Of a stretch of 64,000 nt of DNA, positions 16,723 to 25,115 are shown piece by piece (within the stretch, counting starts at the first letter, position 1; every line of letters starts with the position of its first letter). Both the position numbers and the translations under genes were made by a program. This stretch comes from Clostridia bacterium. GTDB taxonomy: Bacteria > Bacillota > Clostridia > UMGS1883 > UMGS1540. The notes below the pieces were generated by a model, which was not told the origin of the DNA, did not search any database, and was given only the letters and a program-made list of their open reading frames with translations. The stretch lies in NCBI GenBank assembly GCA_017620205.1, contig JAFZQX010000004.1, positions 61,622 to 125,621 of the forward strand. Reading direction: 5' to 3'.

Positions 16723-17976
16723 TTTTATATTATTCGCATCTTGACTAAACGACATAACCTTTATAAGCTTGTTCTTAAAGTATTCCTTTGCCTGCAGATG
16801 TTTCATGCCGATAGGAATGATACCCATATCGTCCGCACGTCTGAAAAGATACGCTTCGTCATTTAAAAACTTACCTCCGCATGCAGCTATGAGGATCCTT
16901 TTGTTATACTTGTTACCGAAATGCTGTGCCACTGTGTTTAGCTCATACAAAGCGTCCTTTTTAACAGCGCCGTTTTTGCAGGAAATAAATACAGGCACCT
17001 GATCGCACATAAGTATTACGTCAATCTCATTACTGGTTTCGGCTGAATTTGTATTGTTTTCTATTTTACCGTCCCAATCAACAGAAACGCCTACGTCAAC
17101 GTCGTCAACAAGACCGGGATTTTCCTCTTGAATTTCCTTCAAGACAATGTATGTATAAAGTTCTAAAATATCGCCTGCTTTTGTCAGACACTTATAAACC
17201 TGCTCGTTTTTAACTTTAAATGAAATAGTGTCCAGGTTGCTTATATAAAAATCAGAAATGAGGTTTACGTCCAAAAGGTCTTTTACTATATATTTGTTTA
17301 TTCCGGATTCAAACTTTTTGCGGCTTAAGTATTTAAGATCGGCTGTTATGACAAAATCACGGGTAACACTGCCGTACTTTGCAAAATTAGCAAAAGCCGA
17401 AGTCTGTTCGTTCCAGCTCCAAGGGTCTTTTTTGCATATATCCCACATATCTTCAATGTCTTTTCTGAAACCAGTATGAAAATCCCAATCATATTTGCTT
17501 GCTCTGTCACGGATAATCTCACCGCCGTTTAGTACTATACACTGCCTTATTGAAAGCTCAGGCGTTTTTGTTTCGGGCAGATTTTCGCAGCCGCGAAGCT
17601 TAAAAACCGTTCCCGTTGTAACGTTATAAAGAAACATTGAAACATTTTTTCTTTCTGATACAATGCCCGCCGCGACAAGAGTTATCTCTTTACCGCCCGT
17701 TATATCAAAATAAACATCCTCATTTTCCTCAACTATTTTTTCGAGTGTAGCTACTATGCCGTCTAAATCATAAGAGAAAATATCACTTATATACTCAATA
17801 TGCGGATTATATTTCCCCTTGTATCTGATTTTCAAAAACTTTTCAAGAGCACGTATGCGGCGCTTATTCATAGTATTTTTAAATCCTATAAAAATCACCT
17901 TGTGCGGTTTAAAGCGCAGCATGGCGCTTACGTTTTCTATCTGATTCGTGTCAAAAAATTCAACTAAAGTTTTAAT
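16711..17976 (-). CDS. DUF1887 (Card1/Can2-like) CARF-domain nuclease, stand-alone
   Basis: About 421 residues if begun at ATT 17974-17976. The first ATG (17920-17922) has no SD and would remove 18 codons reading IKTLVEFFDTNQIENVSA, which look like the usual N-terminus of this family. AAGGCGG lies 5 nt before the ATT and no other start codon is in frame after the promoter. The N-terminal CARF-like Rossmann domain has the ligand motif DITGGKE (about 91-97). A middle winged region follows, then a restriction-endonuclease fold with Glu317-Ile-Asp319 and ISCKN (Lys334), a PD-(D/E)xK-type site. Characterised Card1/Can2 enzymes are activated by cyclic tetra-adenylate from type III CRISPR systems, none of which is seen nearby. 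DNA or RNA cleavage is inferred. Confidence 0.85.
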   Translation of the reverse strand: MKTLVEFFDTNQIENVSAMLRFKPHKVIFIGFKNTMNKRRIRALEKFLKIRYKGKYNPHIEYISDIFSYDLDGIVATLEKIVEENEDVYFDITGGKEITLVAAGIVSERKNVSMFLYNVTTGTVFKLRGCENLPETKTPELSIRQCIVLNGGEIIRDRASKYDWDFHTGFRKDIEDMWDICKKDPWSWNEQTSAFANFAKYGSVTRDFVITADLKYLSRKKFESGINKYIVKDLLDVNLISDFYISNLDTISFKVKNEQVYKCLTKAGDILELYTYIVLKEIQEENPGLVDDVDVGVSVDWDGKIENNTNSAETSNEIDVILMCDQVPVFISCKNGAVKKDALYELNTVAQHFGNKYNKRILIAACGGKFLNDEAYLFRRADDMGIIPIGMKHLQAKEYFKNKLIKVMSFSQDANNIKEKP

Positions 17977-18014
17977 TGAAACCGCCTTCTTTCGCGCTGA
18001 ATTATTATGTTTAT

Positions 18015-18043
18015 ATTATAACACAAGCACAGAAATAATTCAA
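18015..18043 (-). promoter_or_regulatory. Promoter of the CARF-nuclease gene
   Basis: On the minus strand, TTGAAT (18038-18043) and TATAAT (18015-18020) have a 17-nt spacer. The predicted transcript starts near 18008, about 30 nt before the ATT codon, which supports translation from upstream of the first ATG. Confidence 0.7.
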
Positions 18044-18054
18044 TCTTTTACGCG

Positions 18055-18085
18055 AAAAAGGACCGCAGTCTAAGCTGCGGCCCTT
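18055..18085 (-). terminator. Terminator of the clpC operon
   Basis: On the minus strand, GGGCCGCAG pairs with CTGCGGTCC (one G-T wobble) around a six-base loop and is followed by TTTTT. It lies just past the clpC stop. Confidence 0.88.
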
Positions 18086-18098
18086 TAGGGGAGAATAA

Positions 18099-20528
18099 TT
18101 ATTTCTTTTCTATCTGCCACTTATCGTCTGTGTATTTAACGGTTACGCTGTCACCGCTTTTTATTTTGCCATCCAAAATCTCGTTTGCAAACATATCCTC
18201 GATTTTAGACTGTATTGCGCGGCGAAGGGGTCTTGCACCGTAAACGGGGTCAAAGCCTTCTTTTGAAATCTCTTTAATTGCACTCTCGTCAAATTCTGCA
18301 GTAATTTCGTTTTCTTTAAGTCTTTCATTTAAGCCTTTAAGCATTAAAGCGGCAATTTTTTCGATGTTTTCTTCTGTCAGACGTTTGAAAACAATAATAT
18401 CGTCAACTCTGTTTAAAAATTCGGGGCGGAAAGTTCTCTTAAGTTCAGCCATTACATTGTCTTTTATATTGTTGTTTTCGGCCTCCGCATTGCTTTCGCC
18501 AAAGCCCAGATGCTTCTGCTCCGTAATCTCTCTTGCGCCGACGTTTGACGTCATAATTATAATGGTATTTCTGAAGTCAACACGTCTGCCCTGCGCGTCG
18601 GTTAAGATACCGTCGTCAAGTATCTGCAGAAGAATGTTAAATACGTCCGGGTGTGCTTTTTCAATTTCGTCGAAAAGCAGTACGGAATACGGTTTTCTTC
18701 TAACTTTTTCCGTAAGCTGTCCGCCTTCGTCAAAGCCTACATATCCCGGAGGTGAACCGACAAGACGGGAAACCGTGTGTTTCTCCATGTATTCCGACAT
18801 GTCAATTCTTATCATCGCGTCATCGTCACCGAAAAGCGCAGATGCGATAGCTTTTGAAAGTTCCGTTTTACCAACGCCGGTAGGACCTAAGAATATAAAC
18901 GAGCCTATAGGTCTCTTTGGATCTCTGAGGCCTACCCTGCCTCGCCTTATGGCTTTTGCAACGGCGGTTACGGCTTCGTCCTGACCTATAACTCTCTCAT
19001 GGAGAATTTCTTCGAGTTTTTTAAGTCTCTCGCCTTCTTCTTCGCAAAGCCTTGATGCGGGAATGTTTGTCCAGGAAGAAATAATGTCGGCTATTTCGGC
19101 TTCGCCTATTTCAGTTTTTGATACGGCGTTGTCTTTCTGCCACGAGCCTTTCTTCTCTTCAAGTTCTTTCTGGAGTTCTTTTTCCTTATCACGCAGTTTA
19201 GCCGCTTTTTCGAAATCCTGAGATTTTACGCTTTCTTCCTTTTCTTTCTTTGTCTTTGCTATATCGTCCTCAAGGTTTTTGATCTCGGGCGGAACCGTAA
19301 GCGTTACAAGGCGCGCGCGTGAAGCAGCTTCATCCATAAGGTCTATAGCCTTATCGGGCAAGAATCTGTCTGTTATATACCTTTCGGAAAGTTTTACCGC
19401 CGCTTCTATAGCTTCATCGGTTATTTTAACGCCATGATGCGCTTCATATTTATCGCGAATACCTTTGAGTATCTGAATTGTTTCGTCAACCGTAGGTTCG
19501 GCTACCGTTACCGGCTGAAATCGCCTCTCTAAAGCCGCGTCTTTTTCGATGTACTTTCTGTATTCGGAAATAGTTGTAGCGCCTATAATCTGCATTTCTC
19601 CACGCGCAAGCGCCGGTTTTAATATGTTAGAAGCGTCAATGGCACCTTCGGCAGCACCTGCACCAACTATTGTATGCATTTCATCAATAAAGAGAATTAC
19701 ATTGCCTGCGGCTATAACTTCTTCCATTGCCTTTTTAAGTCTTTCCTCAAATTCGCCTCTGTATTTAGCACCCGCAACCATAGCGGACAAATCAAGAGTA
19801 AACACGCGTTTGCCCTTTAAAATTTCGGGAATATTGCCTTCAGCTATGCGCTGTGCAAGGCCTTCTGCAATTGCTGTTTTTCCGACACCGGGCTCGCCTA
19901 TGAGGCAAGGGTTATTTTTGGTACGTCTTGAAAGAATCTGAACAACTCTCTCTATTTCCTTGTCTCTGCCTATAATGGGATCAAACTTACCCTCTTTAGC
20001 GGCGGCGGTCAAGTCTCTGCCGAATCCGTCCAGAGTAGGTGTTTTTGTATTTCCTTTTTTCTGAGTCTGCTCATTTTCAGACGTACTTCCTGCAAGCTTT
20101 TGTATTTCTTCCAAAAGAGCATGCGCCGAAATTCCAAGTTCGGATAATACTGCAACCGCCACAGAACCGCCTTCTTTTATGATAGCCGAAAGCATGTGTT
20201 CCGTACCTATAAGCTTACTGCCGGCTCTCTGTGCTTCAATGAGCGAAAGTTCAAGAATTTTCTTTGTTCTCGGTGTAAAACCGCCTATCTCGGGCTGAAT
20301 ACCCGGGTTTGTTTCAATAAGCTCACATATTTTATTGGTTATTGCTTCATCAGAAACACCAAGATTTGAAAGCGCCATATAAGCTATACCGCTGCCCTCG
20401 CGCATAAGTCCCAAGAGCAAATGTTCAGTGCCGACATAACTGTGACCGAGCTCAATCGCCGAATTTTGCGCAAGTCTTAAAGCCGTTGCTGCTTTTTTTG
20501 TAAATCTGTTTTCAAAACTGTTCATCAT
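18099..20528 (-). CDS. clpC: ATP-dependent Clp protease ATPase subunit ClpC
   Basis: 809 residues, typical for ClpC. It has two N-terminal Clp_N repeats (1-150), a first AAA+ module with Walker [17 protein letters not shown], a UVR/middle domain ([14 protein letters not shown]) that distinguishes ClpC from ClpA/ClpB, a second AAA+ module with [15 protein letters not shown], and a C-terminal D2 small domain. It unfolds substrates, including McsB-phosphorylated proteins, for the ClpP peptidase. It is last in the ctsR-mcsA-mcsB-clpC operon with its own SD GGAGTG, and should be repressed by CtsR. Confidence 0.97.
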   Translation of the reverse strand: MMNSFENRFTKKAATALRLAQNSAIELGHSYVGTEHLLLGLMREGSGIAYMALSNLGVSDEAITNKICELIETNPGIQPEIGGFTPRTKKILELSLIEAQRAGSKLIGTEHMLSAIIKEGGSVAVAVLSELGISAHALLEEIQKLAGSTSENEQTQKKGNTKTPTLDGFGRDLTAAAKEGKFDPIIGRDKEIERVVQILSRRTKNNPCLIGEPGVGKTAIAEGLAQRIAEGNIPEILKGKRVFTLDLSAMVAGAKYRGEFEERLKKAMEEVIAAGNVILFIDEMHTIVGAGAAEGAIDASNILKPALARGEMQIIGATTISEYRKYIEKDAALERRFQPVTVAEPTVDETIQILKGIRDKYEAHHGVKITDEAIEAAVKLSERYITDRFLPDKAIDLMDEAASRARLVTLTVPPEIKNLEDDIAKTKKEKEESVKSQDFEKAAKLRDKEKELQKELEEKKGSWQKDNAVSKTEIGEAEIADIISSWTNIPASRLCEEEGERLKKLEEILHERVIGQDEAVTAVAKAIRRGRVGLRDPKRPIGSFIFLGPTGVGKTELSKAIASALFGDDDAMIRIDMSEYMEKHTVSRLVGSPPGYVGFDEGGQLTEKVRRKPYSVLLFDEIEKAHPDVFNILLQILDDGILTDAQGRRVDFRNTIIIMTSNVGAREITEQKHLGFGESNAEAENNNIKDNVMAELKRTFRPEFLNRVDDIIVFKRLTEENIEKIAALMLKGLNERLKENEITAEFDESAIKEISKEGFDPVYGARPLRRAIQSKIEDMFANEILDGKIKSGDSVTVKYTDDKWQIEKK

Positions 20529-20543
20529 TTTAAATCACTCCTT

Positions 20544-21539
20544 TTATGAAGCTAATTCACGTCTTAAAATTTCCGCGCGTTTTGTGTCGCGTTCCTGCGG
20601 AGTCAAATCTCCTATATTGCACGGAGAAGTTTCAATCCACAGTTTTTTTAGCTTTTCAACATCTATATCACATATGCCTATATATGAGCCAAGTCTTGCG
20701 AAAGACTGTAGTGAGAGAAACTCAGAGCTGCTCATAAGATACGCGCCTTTAAGACATGCTGCCGCCCTGTAAATTTTATCATAAAGCTCAGGCGATATGT
20801 TTTTCTTTATGTTGTCCCTGATTGATTGCTCTGCGTCAAATATGCTTTGGAGCAAATTACAGAACTTTTCATAGATATCGTTTGCCGTTACACCGAGAGT
20901 TACCTGATTTGATATCTGATATATATGTCCCGGCGCTTTACTGCCCTCTCCGTACATGCCGCGCACCGTCATGCCCTGTTTTGCACTTTCACGGAGAAGC
21001 CTGCCTTCCGCGCCGCTTAAAGTTAAAGCGGGAAGATGTACCATAGCAGATAACCTCAAGCCTGTGCCGCAGTTTGTGGGACAAGATGTGAGATAACCGT
21101 ATTTTTCACTAAAAGCAAATTTGAGTCTTTCTCTTAAAAGAATATCAATTTTGTTTGCTTTATCAAGTACTTCTTTTGGGTTAAGACCTGCGGAGAAACA
21201 CTGAATCCTTACATGGTCTTCCTCATTTACCATAATTGATACCGTTTCGTCTTTTGATATAAAAGCTGCTCTTTTCAGAGTACTGTTTTTAAAATTGGGG
21301 GAAATCAAATGTTTTTCCGTAAGTTCCCCGGCTTTTTGCGGTGTTATTTCAGCCATATCATACATTTCATACTCAGATATAATAGGTTCCAACGCGTCTA
21401 TAACCTCACTTAACACCGAGTTTGATTCTTCGGGCGTCATCGCGGACGGGAACTTAAAACCTGTTATATTTCGCGCAAGCCTTGCTCTTGTTGAAAAGAC
21501 AAACTCATCTTTGTTACCTTTTGTACTGTACCAGCTCAC
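20544..21539 (-). CDS. mcsB: Protein arginine kinase McsB
   Basis: 331 residues from GTG 21537-21539, giving MSWYSTKGNKDEFVFSTR. This start follows the GGAGGGG SD at the end of mcsA; a longer frame to 21605 has no such site and would overlap mcsA. The guanido-kinase phosphotransferase fold is seen in FSTRARLARNITGF, the NEEDHVRIQ motif and TSCPTNCGTGLR with the conserved Cys. McsB phosphorylates arginines on damaged or misfolded proteins, including CtsR, marking them for ClpC-ClpP. It sits 1 bp after mcsA, consistent with translational coupling and with complex formation with McsA. Confidence 0.95.
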   Translation of the reverse strand: MSWYSTKGNKDEFVFSTRARLARNITGFKFPSAMTPEESNSVLSEVIDALEPIISEYEMYDMAEITPQKAGELTEKHLISPNFKNSTLKRAAFISKDETVSIMVNEEDHVRIQCFSAGLNPKEVLDKANKIDILLRERLKFAFSEKYGYLTSCPTNCGTGLRLSAMVHLPALTLSGAEGRLLRESAKQGMTVRGMYGEGSKAPGHIYQISNQVTLGVTANDIYEKFCNLLQSIFDAEQSIRDNIKKNISPELYDKIYRAAACLKGAYLMSSSEFLSLQSFARLGSYIGICDIDVEKLKKLWIETSPCNIGDLTPQERDTKRAEILRRELAS

Positions 21540-21540
21540 T

Positions 21541-21978
21541 TTATTCCCCTCCTTCAAGTTTTTTAATTTCATCACGCAGCCGTGCCGCTTCTTCAAAGTT
21601 TTCAACTTCTATAGCTTGTTTCAACTTTGTTTTTAAGGTGTCAATCTCACTTGGTGCAGACGACATGTCGCCTTTATGCCTGTCAGCGCCCTGCATCTTT
21701 AGAAGCATTTGGTCCAGCGAGTCGGAAAAAGCATTGTAACAGTCGGGGCACGCAAATCTGCCGTGCGTGTCATAAAAATCAAGCGTTGAACCGCACGTTG
21801 GGCAATGAAGCTTCTGCGTGGTTTTATAAGGCATCGAGAAAAGGCTGAACAGTGAATCTCCCGCAAAGCCTTCCATTGCCGCACAAGATGGGCACAGATA
21901 ATACTCTCTGTGCTCTCCGTTTACCGTTTCCGAGTAATGAACCGTTGCCATATTGGTTTTACATCTCTGACATAACAT
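21541..21978 (-). CDS. mcsA: McsA, zinc-binding activator of McsB
   Basis: 145 residues from ATG 21976-21978 (MLCQRCKTNMATVHYSE), 9 nt after AAAGGAT; an ATG three codons earlier directly abuts the SD and is less likely. Four CxxC motifs (CQRC, CPSC, CPTC, CPDC) form two zinc fingers. A C-terminal UVR motif (NFEEAARLRDEIKKLE) matches the one in ClpC and UvrB. McsA activates the McsB arginine kinase and modulates CtsR. The gene is second in the heat-shock operon. Confidence 0.93.
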   Translation of the reverse strand: MLCQRCKTNMATVHYSETVNGEHREYYLCPSCAAMEGFAGDSLFSLFSMPYKTTQKLHCPTCGSTLDFYDTHGRFACPDCYNAFSDSLDQMLLKMQGADRHKGDMSSAPSEIDTLKTKLKQAIEVENFEEAARLRDEIKKLEGGE

Positions 21979-22002
21979 ATAAATCATCCTTTCCGAAAAG
22001 AA

Positions 22003-22446
22003 TTACAAATTAGCTAATACATTTTTGAAAATCAAGGCTCTCAGCTTGTCACAAACAGGTTTATTCAGAGGTAATGACTTGTTTGAAACCGCCGACAGAA
22101 TAATTTTACATTCTTTATTTGTTATTTTGCCGTTTTCATAGATATTAAGCGCAATTGCTTTAGCCGTTTCACAGTCGAGTTCATCCCCGATGCTGTTTAT
22201 TATATGCATAAAATAATTGTCACCCGGAACCTCAATTCTTGAAATGCGTACAAAACCTCCGCCTCCGCGCCTGCTCTCGACAATATAGCCGCGCTCCGTT
22301 GTAAACCTTGTCTGTATCACGTAATTTATCTGCGACGGAACACAGCCAAAGTTTTGCGCAAGCTCATTTCTTCCTATTTCCGCTTCACCGCTTTGACTGT
22401 TTAATAAATCAATAATAAATTTTTCAATACCGTCACTAATTTTCAT
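22003..22446 (-). CDS. ctsR: Transcriptional repressor CtsR
   Basis: 147 residues. The N-terminal winged helix-turn-helix includes RNELAQNFGCVPSQINYVIQTRF, followed by the glycine-rich wing ESRRGGGGFVRI, whose tetraglycine acts as thermosensor in characterised CtsR. The C-terminal dimerisation/McsB-target domain follows. It represses clp genes at normal temperature by binding tandem RGTCAAA heptamers. Such heptamers lie directly in its own promoter (separate entry), so the operon is autoregulated. SD AAAGGA precedes the ATG. Confidence 0.96.
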   Translation of the reverse strand: MKISDGIEKFIIDLLNSQSGEAEIGRNELAQNFGCVPSQINYVIQTRFTTERGYIVESRRGGGGFVRISRIEVPGDNYFMHIINSIGDELDCETAKAIALNIYENGKITNKECKIILSAVSNKSLPLNKPVCDKLRALIFKNVLANL

Positions 22447-22484
22447 TGCTTTGTCCTTTCTGTCAAATCATGTCGAAATCTGAC

Positions 22485-22511
22485 TTTGACTTTCTTTGAC
22501 CTTTCTTGACC
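22485..22511 (-). promoter_or_regulatory. CtsR operator: three tandem heptamers
   Basis: On the minus strand the order is GGTCAAG (22511-22505), GGTCAAA (22501-22495), AGTCAAA (22491-22485), each separated by 3 nt. The last two match the RGTCAAANANRGTCAAA consensus perfectly; the first is a one-mismatch third half-site. They cover the transcription start, just downstream of the -10. Confidence 0.95.
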
Positions 22512-22513
22512 TT

Positions 22514-22542
22514 ATTATAGCATCCGTATTTTTGCTTGTCAA
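22514..22542 (-). promoter_or_regulatory. Sigma-A promoter of the ctsR operon
   Basis: Perfect TTGACA (22537-22542) and perfect TATAAT (22514-22519) on the minus strand, with a 17-nt spacer. Confidence 0.93.
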
Positions 22543-22658
22543 CATCTTTTTTTCGAATTAACAATTTATTCATATTGTGTCTTATAATTTTTAAAAATTA
22601 CAAAAAACACCAAAGAAATGTACTTATAAAAGACTTTTCTTTGGTGCTCTTCCATGTT

Positions 22659-23339
22659 TTATTGTTTAATATTCGGAATCTGCCAATCTATCGGTGTTTT
22701 TACGTTTTTAATCAACCATTCATTTACACTCTCAAAATGGCCGCATCCGAAAAATCCGTTATGCGCCGAAAGCGGACTCGGGTGTGCAGCCGTTAAACAA
22801 AGATGCTTACTTGTATCAATAAGCTCTGCTTTTTCTTTTGCGTTTGCGCCCCAAAGCAGAAATGCCACAGGGTCTTCCCTTTCGTTCAGTGCTTCTATAA
22901 CTCGAGTTGTAAAAGCTTCCCAGCCTTTACCTCTGTGTGAGTTTGCAAGACCTGCGCGTACAGTTAAAACGGAGTTTAAAAGCAGAACGCCCTGCTCTGC
23001 CCACGGCATAAGATAGCCGTTGTCCGGAACAAACCCGCCGAACTCTGCAACTATTTCTTTATATATGTTTTTAAGCGACGGCGGAATTTCAACATCCGGT
23101 TTTACAGAAAAACACATTCCGTGCGCCTGTCCTTCTCCGTGATAAGGATCCTGCCCTATTATTACCACTTTTACTTTGCTGTACGACGTAGCCTTCAAAG
23201 CAGAAAATATATCGTACATGTCGGGATAAATTGTATGTGATGAATATTCTTCTTTTAAAAACTGTCTGAGTTTAAGGTAATAAGGCTTTTGAAATTCTTC
23301 TGATATTTTACCGTCCCAATCGTTGCCTATTTTAACCAT
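22659..23339 (-). CDS. ung: Uracil-DNA glycosylase (family 1)
   Basis: 226 residues from ATG 23337-23339, preceded by AAGGAG; a longer frame to 23420 runs through a hairpin and is unlikely. Family-1 motifs are complete: the water-activating Asp64 in GQDPYHGEGQAHG, FLLWGANA, and the leucine-loop motif HPSPLSAHNGFFGCGHF. It excises uracil from DNA to start base-excision repair. It appears monocistronic, between the heat-shock operon promoter and the BY-kinase gene. Confidence 0.96.
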   Translation of the reverse strand: MVKIGNDWDGKISEEFQKPYYLKLRQFLKEEYSSHTIYPDMYDIFSALKATSYSKVKVVIIGQDPYHGEGQAHGMCFSVKPDVEIPPSLKNIYKEIVAEFGGFVPDNGYLMPWAEQGVLLLNSVLTVRAGLANSHRGKGWEAFTTRVIEALNEREDPVAFLLWGANAKEKAELIDTSKHLCLTAAHPSPLSAHNGFFGCGHFESVNEWLIKNVKTPIDWQIPNIKQ

Positions 23340-23363
23340 TCTTTTCTCCTTATGATACTGAAT

Positions 23364-23399
23364 TTGCCCGCATATTTTCAAAAGAAAGTATGCGGGCAA
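23364..23399. terminator. Probable terminator downstream of the BY-kinase gene
   Basis: TTGCCCGCATA (23364-23374) pairs perfectly with TATGCGGGCAA (23389-23399). The T tail is weak on the minus strand (ATTC) and richer on the plus strand, so termination efficiency is uncertain; the hairpin separates the capsule-type pair from ung. Confidence 0.6.
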
Positions 23400-23432
23400 T
23401 TTAATTTTGCGTTTAATCAAGGACAGCCGTTC

Positions 23433-24227
23433 TTATTTTGAGTCAGCCGGATTATCCAAATAACCGGCATAATCATATCCTTGTTTATATTTTCTGTATT
23501 TATAAGACTTATAGTATCTTGATTTCTTTGTCTTTTCTTCCTGTCCGAGAACGATAACGCCCAAAATATTAACGCCTGTCTTTTTAACGTCTGACATTGC
23601 AGTATCAAGAAAATCGTATGACGTAACATTTTCACGTATTACAACAACAGCACCGTTTGCATGTTTCATAACAACTGCGGCATCGGTAACAACCGTTATG
23701 GGCGGCGTATCGATAAAGATATAATCATATTGTTCTTTAACTGTATTAAGAAGTTTTTCAAACTCTTCGTTCTCAAGAAGTTCTGCGGGATTCGGAGGAA
23801 TTTCGCCGCATGTTAAAACATCGAGATTTTCACGGACGTTTTTCTTTACAGCGTTTTCAAAATCTGTAAAGCCACACAATACGTTTGTAATCCCCTCAAC
23901 TCTTTCTATTTGCAAATATCTGTGAATTCTTGCTTTTCTCATATCACAGTCAACAAGCAGAACTCTTGCACCCATTTGAGCAAACGTAATAGCCAAGTTT
24001 ATACTTGTTGTTGTTTTGCCTTCGCCGGGAGCCGAACTTGTGATTGTAACAATTCTTCCCTTATCTGATTTCGGCATTGAAAAAAGAATGTTTGTTCTTA
24101 TGGATTTAAACGTTTCTATTTTAACGAAATCTGATTTGTCATTTAACACATGCTTCAGTGATTCCATGTCATCTTTCGGTTTTTTTGACTTATTAAAAAT
24201 CTGTCTTATTTCTCTACTTATTTTCAT
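23433..24227 (-). CDS. Bacterial tyrosine (BY) kinase, CpsD/CapB-like
   Basis: 264 residues. The P-loop ATPase has Walker A SSAPGEGKTTTSIN, Walker A' LLVDCDMRKARIH and Walker B YIFIDTPP. The C-terminus is a tyrosine cluster (Tyr-rich stretch from RYYKSYKYRKY to YDYAGYL) that is autophosphorylated in this family. It is the cytoplasmic half of a two-part regulator of polysaccharide chain length or export. Its start overlaps the Wzz stop by one base (TAATG). No glycosyltransferases, flippase or polymerase genes are nearby, so the target polysaccharide locus is elsewhere. Confidence 0.92.
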   Translation of the reverse strand: MKISREIRQIFNKSKKPKDDMESLKHVLNDKSDFVKIETFKSIRTNILFSMPKSDKGRIVTITSSAPGEGKTTTSINLAITFAQMGARVLLVDCDMRKARIHRYLQIERVEGITNVLCGFTDFENAVKKNVRENLDVLTCGEIPPNPAELLENEEFEKLLNTVKEQYDYIFIDTPPITVVTDAAVVMKHANGAVVVIRENVTSYDFLDTAMSDVKKTGVNILGVIVLGQEEKTKKSRYYKSYKYRKYKQGYDYAGYLDNPADSK

Positions 24228-24928
24228 TAGTCTGCCAACTCCCCTAATACTGATACATTATATCGTTTTGCAACATCTTCGGCGCTTCTTACCTTGGTGT
24301 CAAAGAAATTTCTCAGAACAACGTATAATACGCCCAGTATAAGACCCGCAAGTGCACCGATAATCGTATTTTTTGTAACAGGCTTAGCAATAGTCTGAGG
24401 CGCAGTTGCCGAGTTTACAAGCTTAACCTCGCCGCTTTCAAAAATACTCTGGAGCTTTTCGGGAGCTTTTTGCAAAATGCTTTTTACAATCATTTGAGTA
24501 TCATCTTTATTTTCCGATTTAACGGATATCAAAAGAAGCTCTGTTTCGTTAACAGACGCAATCGTTGTCATATTTGCGATCTGACCCCATGTATATTTGT
24601 TTCCGCAATCATTCGCAACTTCATCAAGAAAATCGCGTGTCTGAAGAATTTCCATATATGTTACGCTAAGCTGTCTTGAAGAGTCAATATCGCTTGCCGT
24701 AATGTTCCTCGGCTTATCGGATTGCTGCAATTGTTCATTTTTATTGCTGACATACAAAATACCGTTTGATGAATACATATCCTTTGTAAAATACTTGGTT
24801 TTCACAAACATTCCGGCAGCACCGATCAAAACCAAAATAATGATAAGAACTTTATTTAGCCACAAACTGCGTATAAGTTCAATTAAATCAAGACCTTCTG
24901 CTTCCGCAATTCTTTCGTTTTCGTTCAT
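24227..24928 (-). CDS. Wzz/CpsC-type polysaccharide chain-length determinant protein
   Basis: 233 residues from ATG 24926-24928 (MNENERIAEAEG), with GGAG 6 nt upstream. Two transmembrane helices flank an extracytoplasmic domain: about 30-50 (VLIIILVLIGAAGMFV) and about 190-210 (GALAGLILGVLYVVL). The N-terminal EGLDLIELIRSLW and the proline-containing segment before TM2 fit the Wzz family. It is the membrane adaptor that activates the downstream BY kinase. The pair is transcribed from a consensus promoter. Confidence 0.9.
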   Translation of the reverse strand: MNENERIAEAEGLDLIELIRSLWLNKVLIIILVLIGAAGMFVKTKYFTKDMYSSNGILYVSNKNEQLQQSDKPRNITASDIDSSRQLSVTYMEILQTRDFLDEVANDCGNKYTWGQIANMTTIASVNETELLLISVKSENKDDTQMIVKSILQKAPEKLQSIFESGEVKLVNSATAPQTIAKPVTKNTIIGALAGLILGVLYVVLRNFFDTKVRSAEDVAKRYNVSVLGELAD

Positions 24929-24988
24929 AATACTCTCCTTAAATTCTGCTAAAACAACATTCCATACTATGTAGCAATTATATCTTAT

Positions 24989-25017
24989 ATTATAACTCAA
25001 ACAGTATAATAAGTCAA
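24989..25017 (-). promoter_or_regulatory. Sigma-A promoter of the Wzz/BY-kinase pair
   Basis: TTGACT (25012-25017) and TATAAT (24989-24994) on the minus strand, with a 17-nt spacer. Confidence 0.8.
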
Positions 25018-25115
25018 CAGAAATTTGTGTAATAAACTTAATACAAAATTTTTAAAAAAAACGTGCATTTCCTTTAAAACTATGATAAAATCATTAATAT
25101 TGCAGGAGGAACAAA

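Noticed and set aside
23417..23635. A 72-codon minus-strand frame overlapping the 3' part of the BY-kinase gene
   Set aside because: It is out of frame with the well-supported kinase, has no SD and ends in the intergenic hairpin region.
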